A stretch of 64,000 nt of DNA, taken from contig JAULSN010000003.1 in assembly GCA_033439765.1 (NCBI GenBank), forward strand, positions 3,410,001 through 3,474,000. The letters run 5' to 3'. Of this stretch, positions 56,481 to 64,000 are shown in pieces. Both the position numbers and the translations under genes were made by a program. Position 1 is the stretch's first letter. Every line of letters starts with the position of its first letter. This DNA comes from Lasiosphaeria ovina. Taxonomy: Eukaryota > Ascomycota > Sordariomycetes > Sordariales > Lasiosphaeriaceae. The notes beneath the pieces are model-generated. The model saw only the letters and a program-made list of their open reading frames with translations, ran no database searches and was not told where the DNA came from.

Positions 56481-57100
56481 GTTTCTCCGATATCCTATCC
56501 GAACGGGTCTCCCGCGGGAGGTCGATGGAGGAATGGATTTGATCTAGGTAAGTTCGGCTTCGGTGCGGCTGTCATTCGAATAACGTATTTACTTTCTTGA
56601 TTGCAGGAGCTTCTTGAGGACCTAGTTCATACCAAGACTGCGTTAACGCAGACAAAACTTGACCTGGAAAACGAGCGCGAGGCGAGAAGACGTCTCCGGC
56701 GGGAGACCTAGGAGAACCGGGAATCGAAGGAACGGCAGGGAAGACGGCCGCTTGCGGTCGTGTTGATCGACGCAGACGCGGATGGCTATGTGGTAAGAAG
56801 ACCCGCTCAGTGAGTTGGAAACTGTCTACTTGACTCATATCGTCGTATAATTTCTAGACACTTTCATTAAGGAGGGGTGAAGGGCGGCGAAGACGCGGCC
56901 GACGCACTCCTGGTCACGTTGCAGCAGTATGTACGAAGTGTAATGGACGAGCCTAACTGAAAGGATATCCTAGTTAGGGCGTTCGCGAATATTCAAACTA
57001 TTTTCCCACATCTGCATATGGCGCTAGCGCTGAATAGGTTTGGCTGAAGGGCGGCGATGGCGCTCCAGCCTGGCAGATACATGAGTCACTCGACCGTAAG
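56480..57100 (+). pseudogene. Degenerate CCCH/DUF7923-like gene fragment
   Basis: After a probable intron ending at 56606, the plus strand reads a coiled-coil segment (TKTALTQTKLDLENEREARR), a TAG, then AVVLIDADADGYV. This is the LENEREARRRY....VLIDGDGYLF pattern of fungal CCCH zinc-finger proteins with a NYN/PIN-like domain (DUF7923). A second intron ends near 56859, and GVKGGEDAADALLVTLQQYV follows. Further stops (TAA near 56865, TGA near 56960 and 57041) break the frame. The zinc-finger end is missing. The stop codons fit single C-to-T or G-to-A changes. Confidence 0.6.
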
Positions 57101-57541
57101 GTAAGCGCCACATAACGTGGATAGTTAGCCTTAACACCATTTCATGGAAATAGCTTTCAGGCTTTTGATTTGGTGTCGCTTGGCTATTGCGATTACGCAG
57201 TAATATCCGTGACTTATACAATGCTATAGAAGTTTCGCTCTACAAGTTTAACGAATATATTTAAAGAAGGACTGTGACTGTGCGGCCTCCGTAATTCCTA
57301 CATACGAAATGGCCTAAGTAAGATTCAGCTATAGTTTGTGAGATTTTATCTAATATTTAAGTATATAAGACGAGCACATTATCAACCTAGCTAGGCTATG
57401 GTATTAAATATCTCTCAGAGGGCCTTGGAGGGATGGACGGCACATGCTCCCTATCACCTTAGAAGATCTAGCCTATCTCTAATAGTAGGTGTCGCTTAAT
57501 TGCGAGCTACGCCCAGGAGCCCTTGCACCAAATAGCACCTA
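57101..57541. other. AT-rich spacer between two pseudogenes
   Basis: No frame of interest. The composition turns AT-rich (57230-57420), consistent with decayed sequence. Confidence 0.45.
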
Positions 57542-58739
57542 TTAACTCCTATCAGCGTTAGCAAGCCCTAGCAACAATATACTTATGCAGCAAATCATCA
57601 GCATTCTCCCAGTCCAAAAAAACCGTAATCTTTCCTTGTGCCCGGCGACTTGGCCCCTCTCCTCCCCTGCATAACTTGTATCCTCCCCCGGCAAACGGCG
57701 CATAATTTGCACCGTCGTTTCTTCCTGGAATTGGTCTATCCTCAGCTCGTAATCTCCAATCAGTGCGTGGAGGAAGAACTTTGGCAGCAATGTTTCGGGG
57801 TCGTCCCACTCTGCCACGGCCAGCGTACGCTCCAGCAGCTGCCTGTAATAGCTTTTGGCTAATCCTAGCTTGCCCTCTTGCAAGACCGACCGCAGCGGCT
57901 AGGTCGCTAAGCGCCGCCCTTGATTCTGGGTGCGTGGGACCCAGTGTGAAGTCGCAGACCGCAAGCAGTATTGCGCATAGCTCATGCGAGTCGCGTGCCT
58001 GGCCTTCCATGCGGGTTACCCTCGCGAGGCCAGATAGGCTGCGCCGAGTGTCGACATGGCAAGACCCTAGTGTCTCCTTTCTTCGTTCTAACAGGACCCA
58101 ATAAAGGTGCCGGGCGTCTGTAAACTGTGCTTGGGCTTCGGCTTCAAGGGCGCTTTCTTCCAAGCTCTTGAAGACCATGGGTTCGTCGGATTGCCAAACG
58201 GTGTGATCCAGCCTTTGAAACCATGGCCTTCTTAGACCGTTCCGAGCAGCTGGCTGCTGGATCTTGGGAAAATTAGTTTTAGTCGCGCCTCGCATCCCTA
58301 GAGAGGCCGATAGTGGCTGCGACTTCCATTTTCGATATTTTAGGAAAAGCTTCTGCTTCTGCTCGAGGGATAGCAGCTTCTGGACGTGTTCCGTTAGTGC
58401 GCCGGGGCGGGCGAGATCTCGCCGGCATTACACCGCTGCCTCCTCGTACCGTTCTTGGCTCTCCAAGTTGAGGATCAGAGCATAAGAACTGGCAAAGTCC
58501 TCACGCTTTGCCGGGGCCCGCCGATGTAAGACTTCTGCTGTCTTGTAGTCTCCCATAAGGTCGTATTCTCTCGCTATCTCTCCCACGCCCGCATCGTCCA
58601 AACTCATGTCTGCTCGCTGTAGTGCTTTCGCCAACCGCTTCTCATGGTCTCCATCGATGTGCTCGGAAATAGAGAAGATCACATGCCATACGGGGAGTGG
58701 ACTCAATCTGCTCTTTTCTCGTGCCTCATTACCTGGCAA
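57542..58739 (-). pseudogene. TPR-repeat protein pseudogene (NLR-tail-like)
   Basis: The minus strand from 58739 (MPGNEAREKSRLSPLPVWHV) stays in one frame through a TAA at about 58426 and on to ~57885, where it shifts by one to a second frame that ends at 57542. TPR-like helices are visible (EAEAQAQFTDARHLYWVLLE, then LGSCHVDTRRSLSGLARV, LGPTHPESRAALSDLA and KLGLAKSYYRQLLERTLAV). The H-P/D-T spacing is that of TPR_10/12 repeats found in fungal NLR tails. No NB-ARC domain is present. One stop plus one frameshift suggests fairly recent loss. Confidence 0.7.
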
Positions 58740-59706
58740 CTGTCTCGATATCCTTTTCTCCCATGAAGCTCCTTGTCTTCCCAGTCACCCTCTTGACCCG
58801 CCAGCACAGTTAACATGCATGTCATCAGGACCGGTGTGTTACTGAAACGAGCAAGTCTCATAAGTGGTTAAAGCGGTGCAACATGGGCAAGCGATAGTTT
58901 TTTTTACGAGGGACGAAATTGCTGTATGTTTTTCGTCAGGCAGCCATCCTCGAGGGGCGCTGTGGGTTGCAAGAAGAGTGAGCTCAACTACCGAATAAAA
59001 CAGCCAACTCGCTGGTCCACGGAACGAGCTTCGACGCGACACAAGGCCATGCAACTCCCACATGCCAGCCAACGAGGCCGTGCCGGCCGGAGGAAATATT
59101 CCCACACCAAGACACCGAATGAAACCTGTGAGGAGGGCAAGAACCGTGTGTAACATACCTATACGCGGATTTGGTCTTGGCAGCGGTAAACTCCATACAT
59201 AGAATCACTTTATTCACGGCATGGTTGCAATTTGCCGCCAGCCAAGTCAGCGTCGAATGTCTTTGTGTAACAGTAAGCCTGTCTGATTCGACGGTTGCGT
59301 TGTATTATGCCACACCGGTTATGGCGGTTTAATGCAGTCGCGGCATCTAATAGACCACACCGGCAGCTCACCGGCAGTGGGGGATGGAATTGGCCAGAGG
59401 AACACAGAATATTATTATCATGTTGAGGGCCAGAACTTTACTCGCAGACCTATGAAGTTGGGTTCCATAATTCTCATCTGAAGTGCCGAGTCGGCCTAGG
59501 AATGAAGCTTGCGGGTAGAGAGTGGAAGGGAAAAAGGGGTAGGCTTGGCACTTGTCGAGTATTTCTAGACCGGTAGCAGTTATCACTTGATCCGCAATTA
59601 CTTGATCCGCAAATCCTGGCCTGGCGTAGCAAGGGAGTTGAACAGTGGTGGTAATATCACGAGAAACTAAAGCCGAAAGCAAAATCGACGACCCAACCAC
59701 TAAATA
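58740..59706. other. Intergenic, no supported gene
   Basis: This stretch is the presumed promoter of the MFS gene and flank of the TPR pseudogene. Short frames only. Confidence 0.45.
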
Positions 59707-61745
59707 ATGTCGACCTCGCAAGCTTCAGAGAAGGAAGACGCCGAGCCCGTCGGCGTCCGGCACGCGTCCAACGGCCTCGAGTCCACCCCCGAGGCAGCCA
59801 GCGAAGAGTTGCGCGACGACAGCGCCACCACCAAGCGACTCCTTCGCAAGCTGGACCTCCGGATCTTGCCCGTGCTGATCCTGCTCGTGCTGTGCTCGTT
59901 CCTCGACCGCACCAACGTGGGCAACGCGAAGCTGTACCACCTCGAGGCGGACCTCGGCATGACCAACGGCCAGTACAGCCAGGGTCTGGCCGCCTTCTAC
60001 CCGCTCTACATTGCTGCGTGCGTTTTGTCTGCTCTCTGTTAATCCCGTGATGCCGTACACGTTTAGGCAGCTGACTTGGACTCTGTTGACGTGCTCCGCA
60101 GCGAGGTGCCCAGCAACCTAGTGCTGAAGCGCGTCACGCCCCGGATATGGATCGCACTGTTGACGTTTGCCTGGGGCGTCGTCTGCATTTGCCTCGGCCT
60201 GATCCACAACTTTCCCCAGTTCATTGGTCTACGCGCGATTCTTGGCCTTGCTGAGGGAGGCTTGTTTCCCGGGATGGTAATTTCCCCCATGAAACTTTAT
60301 ATCTCCATTGCCATTGATGAAGCTGTTTTTGCATTGCTAGTATTTCTGACTTCCTTAATGTTCAGGTTCTGTACCTGTCTACCATCTACACGCGAGCCGA
60401 GCTTGCGTTGAGAATCGGCGTGCTATACACTGCCACATCGCTGTCTGGGGCATTTGGGGGTAAGGCAACCTCTTTGTCCCTCTGAAGCTTTTTTGACACT
60501 AAAAAAATAGGGCTTCTGGCGCGGGCACTGGCCGAGATAGGGACGCGCGGAGGTCTCTCGCCGTGGCGATGGATTTTCGTCATCGAAGGCCTGTTTGTGA
60601 GTACCTTGCCTTCGTCAATCTTCTAGAAGACGTTGAACTTGTTCCATAGCCTCCATTTAACTAGAATCATGTTAGACGGTTGTGGTCGCCGCCGTTACCT
60701 TCCTCGTGCTGCCCAACAACATCGCCTCGGCGCGGTTCTTGTCCGAGGAGGAGCGCAGCGTTGGCCTGCGGCGGCTGAGGGGAGTTGAGCATGGGACTGG
60801 AACCAAGGAGAGGTAATGTTGGACCTCTTTAGAGATTAACGGCTGAGCTTAAGCAACCGCTAACAGTCTGCTAGCGACGAGAGGTTCTCGCTGGGCGAGA
60901 TGGGCAGGGCTATTCTGAGTCCCCAGACGTGGCTGACAGCGGGCGCCTACTTTGGTCTCCTCTCTGCCATCTACTCGTTTGGGCTGTTTGTGAGTTCAAA
61001 CGAGCGCAAGAGACATGGTTCCATAAATAACAACTGTTAGCTCCCCACTATCATTGCCGGGCTCGGATACACGGCCAACGAGGCCCAGCTGTGGTCTGTG
61101 ATCCCCTACGCTGTTGCAGCGTGCACCACGCGTGAGTCTGGCCCTCGTGTGTCCTGTCCAAAAACGGAAAGCTAGAAATACCTCCTCTCTAGTTGCCGTC
61201 GCCTTCCTCTCGGACCGCCTCAAGCTGCGGGGCACCGTGATGCTCGGGACCATGCCCGTGGCCATCGTCGGATACGCCGTCATTGCTAACGTGCCTAACT
61301 ACCCGCGCGTCAAGTACGGCATGACCTTCCTGATGGCCACGGGCATCTACAGCAGCGTGCCGCCCGTGCTGGCGTGGCTGTCCAACAACTCGGCCGGGCA
61401 CTACAAGCGCGCGACGGCCGCCGCGCTGCAGCTGGCCGTCGCCAACTGCGGCGGCATTCTATCTGTCTTTCTCTATCCCGATGTTGACGGCCCGCTGTTT
61501 CATCGCGGCCATTCGGTTGTCCTGGGGCTGCTGGTTGGCGGCTGGTTCTTGTGAGTTTTGGTCTATGTGGACGACGGAGACTGGGGCGAGGCTTTTCAGG
61601 GGCTAATCAATTACCACGAACTAATAGGATCCTTGCCAATGTCCTCTACTGCGCCAAAATCAACAGCGACAAGGCGGACGGGAAGTACGACAAGTACACG
61701 GGCCAGGGCGATGACCGGGAGCCGGCGTTCAGGATGGTCATGTAA
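59707..61745 (+). CDS. MFS transporter, allantoate-permease (Dal5/Tna1-like) family
   Basis: Predicted exons are 59707-60017, 60102-60276, 60366-60459, 60511-60596, 60676-60812, 60875-60989, 61041-61131, 61193-61550 and 61628-61745, giving 494 aa with every junction GT-AG and in frame. A hydrophilic N-terminus of ~55 residues precedes RILPVLILLVLCSFLDRTNVGNAKL (TM1 with the DRTNxGNA motif of the anion:cation symporter family). Then come EVPSNLVLKRVTPR, GLAEGGLFPGM (family motif), SPWRWIFVIEGL (RWxFxxEG), and a second half with AVAFLSDRLKLRGT and WLSNNSAGHYKRATAAAL. The length and motifs match plasma-membrane carriers for allantoate, nicotinate and similar carboxylates. The substrate is unknown. 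The convergent neighbour is an aromatic-ring monooxygenase, which makes an N-heterocycle or aromatic acid plausible. Confidence 0.93.
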
Positions 61746-61868
61746 TTAATCTGACCTAGTAGCTAGTTCAACGTGATCAGACCAAGGCAACGCGGAGACT
61801 TCTAAAGTAGGCCATAGTGTTAGTAGCAATAATCAGGAAACACGAATCCCATCCATCACGTCGTTACA

Positions 61869-63276
61869 TCACATCAGATCCACCGCGGTAGCCCACTCGG
61901 GATACACCTCATCGCGCCGCGGCGTCGACGCGACGTCGCGGTCGCGGATGTACTCGCTCAGGGGCAGGCGCAAGTGCTGGCTGCGGGTGCCCATATCCAC
62001 ACCCCGGCGCTGGATGTAGCGCGCGTATCCCATGGTCTCGCGCTTCCACTCGGCGCGGCCAATGCGGCCGGCCACGTAGTCGGCGTAGAGCATGGCGTCG
62101 AGGGCGGCCTGGGCCGTCGACGCGACCGTGTGTGGGCGGAAGCCCGCGATGGCGTCGCCGATCAGCACGACCTTGCCGCCCGCAAACTCGTGCTCGGGGC
62201 TCAGCACGTCGGTGACCGCCTGCACGAACGGCCGCGCCGCCTTGCACACGACCTCGGCGAAGGGCGGCGGGAGCACGGCGCGCGCGATGTCGCGCTGCCG
62301 CTGCCACGCTGCCGGGTCCGTCATGCCCGGCGGCATGGTGATGGTGCGGCGGCGGCCGAGGCGGTCGGTGAGGATGGCGTCCAGCTCGGGAGACCCCGCG
62401 GGGAAGTTGGTGTAGTAGACGAAGTTAATGAGGCGGTGGCCAGGCTCGACGGTGCCGTTGACGCCCGGGATCAGGTACGCGAGGATCTGCACGCCGGGCC
62501 CGTGGTAGAAGGTGAAGCGTTCGGAGAAGACGGCACGCGTCGCGGCGGTGGCTTCGCCCTCGGGCACGGTGCCGCGCAGCGCGCAGTAGCCGGCGTAGGT
62601 GCGCTGCACGTCTGGGGCGAAGAGGGAGCGCACGGTTGAGCTCGGGCCGTCGGCGCCGATGACACGGTCCGCGGTCAGGGAGCCGGTCGTGGACGGGTCG
62701 CTGGTCTGCTGCCATGAGACGCGCAGCCCGCTGCCGTCGGTGAGTTCTTCTATGGCGGTCACGGTGCGGTCGTGGTAGTGGGCGGCCTTGCCGTGGGCTG
62801 GGTCTGGCGGTGGGACGTCGCAGTAGGCGCTGGCGGTGCCGTCGTAGTTTGCGCGCATGATGTAGTAGGTTAAGTCCCAGGAGCTCATGTCCTGTTCCGA
62901 CTCTATCTGGTGGACAATGTTGCCCTCCCGGTCCAGGTACTGCCTCCTTATTGAGCGGACTGCGATAGGCTGTTTGCAGCGGTTGTACCTTTCGAAGAAC
63001 TCGAGCGAGTCCCCCCCCGCCACTATACCAGCTCCCTGGTCGTGCAGCAAGGGCGTCGGGTTTCTCTCCAAGATTGTGGTGTCGTAGCCCAATGCTTTCA
63101 GTGCAATTCCGGCGGCCAATCCGCCCAGAGACCCTCCGACCTGGTAATTGGTTTCGTGTTAGCAGCTGGCTTGCTTTTGTTTATTCCCTCTTTATCTATG
63201 GCCGGTGTTTGGGGGTTGAACCTACTATCACCCATTGCATCTTCTTAGGCGTCTGCCCTTCGTTGTTTGTCTCCAT
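61869..63276 (-). CDS. FAD-dependent aromatic monooxygenase (dihydroxypyridine-hydroxylase-like)
   Basis: Predicted exons are 63276-63226 and 63140-61869, giving 440 aa. The splice restores the FAD-binding WVIVGGSLGGLAAGIAL (GxGxxG-like) across the junction. Other motifs are RVIGADGPSSTVR (the DG motif, FAD and NADPH contact) and VVLIGDAIAGFRPHTVAST (the GD motif binding the flavin ribityl). The RPHT...ST variant of the GD motif and the C-terminal AEWKRETMGYARYIQRRG resemble 2,6-dihydroxypyridine 3-monooxygenase more than salicylate hydroxylase. It hydroxylates an aromatic or N-heteroaromatic ring with NAD(P)H and O2. It is convergent with the MFS gene (123 bp apart), so the two may form a small catabolic unit. 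Confidence 0.9.
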
Positions 63277-63744
63277 GGCGGCTGTACTAATTTGTGTTGA
63301 CGATATCGACTTTACGTCATGCTGCTGCGTGAAACACTCAAAATCTCGGTACGAGGTTGAGAACGGACAAAGGGGGGTGGGGGAGCGACTTATATCCGCC
63401 AAAGCCGCTGACCTTCGGCAGTTGCAATGGGCCTTGTGTAAGGTAGCATGCTGGTCGATAGAGTGGCGGGCCATTCACGCACTTACATGTAGCTAACCCC
63501 TCACACGGGCTGCTCCGAGTCCCGATGCCATGTCTAGTACCGTAGGTAGGTATTTAGATGATGAAATGTTTGAAGCAATCGACTCTATTCTCTGCTATAC
63601 TCCCACCGGAGAATGAGAAACACACGCCAAAGCCACGAGGTGAGGAAAAAGTCTATAGCTTAACAGTCCCTAAAACCGGGGTAAATCGACAAAGAACTGA
63701 ACTTGGGCTCCATGCCAAACAACAATGCTGCCCGGCCCGTGAAA
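63277..63744. other. Intergenic, no supported gene
   Basis: Upstream region of the FAD monooxygenase gene and the 3' flank of the subtilase gene. No other signal was seen. Confidence 0.5.
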
Positions 63745-64000
63745 TCAGAGACCGTTTCCATTGTAGGCAATCATGTTGGGGCTACCGGTGCCGGCGCTCT
63801 GCACGACGCCCTTGGTGGCCAGGCTCTTGATCTTGGCTGTGATGGCAGCGGCCTTGGCGTTGGCGGCCTTGTCGACGCTCTTGAGGTAGAGGACGAGGCC
63901 GGCGATGTGAGGGGTGGCCATGGAGGTGCCGTCCTCCTCGAGCGAGTCGGTGTCGTTCTCGTTCCAGCACGAGAGCACGTTGACGCCGGGCGCGAAGATG
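63745..64000 (-). CDS. Subtilisin-like serine protease (S8), C-terminal part, 5' partial
   Basis: The frame is open from the window edge and ends at a stop at 63745 (84 residues visible). It contains IFAPGVNVLSCW, then EEDGTSMATPHIAGLVLYL, the block holding the catalytic Ser (GTSMAxPHxAG) of subtilases. A short C-terminus ends in SPNMIAYNGNGL, as in fungal proteinase-K-type enzymes. It is most likely a secreted alkaline protease. The Asp and His catalytic blocks and any signal peptide lie outside the window. Confidence 0.93.
   Translation of the reverse strand, partial: IFAPGVNVLSCWNENDTDSLEEDGTSMATPHIAGLVLYLKSVDKAANAKAAAITAKIKSLATKGVVQSAGTGSPNMIAYNGNGL

Noticed and set aside
61974..62639. 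221-codon plus-strand frame
   Set aside because: Shadow of the FAD monooxygenase gene in GC-rich DNA.

Overview
The window looks like nuclear DNA of a filamentous ascomycete (Pezizomycotina, most likely a Sordariomycete). Most genes carry short GT-AG introns. The gene content is typical of that group: an NB-ARC/TPR NLR, a 1,3,8-trihydroxynaphthalene reductase of the DHN-melanin pathway, a fungal-type phenylalanine ammonia-lyase, an NmrA-like protein, an allantoate-permease-type MFS transporter, and decayed Tc1/mariner and pogo/Fot1 transposons. The taxon is inferred from gene families, not from a search.

Layout. 0-5 kb: 3' end of a fungal hypothetical gene, a six-exon calmodulin-like gene, a Tc1/mariner relic and an F-box-like gene. 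5-7.6 kb: repeat-rich DNA ending in an LTR-like element and a tRNA-like relic. 7.8-31 kb: ordinary genes in long spacers, all on the minus strand: an SDR, a membrane-anchored aspartic-protease-like protein, an NmrA-like protein, a kinase-like protein with a repetitive tail, a small Cys-rich protein, PAL, a broken small gene and THN reductase. 31-36 kb is gene-poor and holds a truncated tRNA-Lys. A dual-specificity phosphatase lies at 36.3-37.1 kb.

37.6-49.5 kb is the most interesting part. Two diverged direct copies of a ~2 kb segment, each with a small lineage-specific gene, flank a divergent gene pair. One gene is an NB-ARC/TPR NLR whose first exon encodes a short Gly/Asn/Gln motif. The other is a SesA/HeLo-like protein ending in a matching motif. 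This is the architecture of a fungal amyloid-signalling (sigma-motif type) programmed-cell-death system. The NLR carries eight nearly identical 126-bp TPR units that differ at only a few codons.

49.6-64 kb: an amidase; a five-exon gene joining an NLR-type N-terminal domain, a ubiquitin-like domain and a zinc ribbon; pseudogenes of a CCCH/DUF7923-like protein and of a TPR protein; a convergent MFS transporter and FAD monooxygenase; and the 3' end of a subtilisin-like protease. Several broken genes contain TGA/TAG/TAA codons that single C-to-T or G-to-A changes would explain, so RIP-like decay is possible.

All exon structures were built by eye from splice signals, frame continuity and family resemblance. 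None is supported by transcripts.
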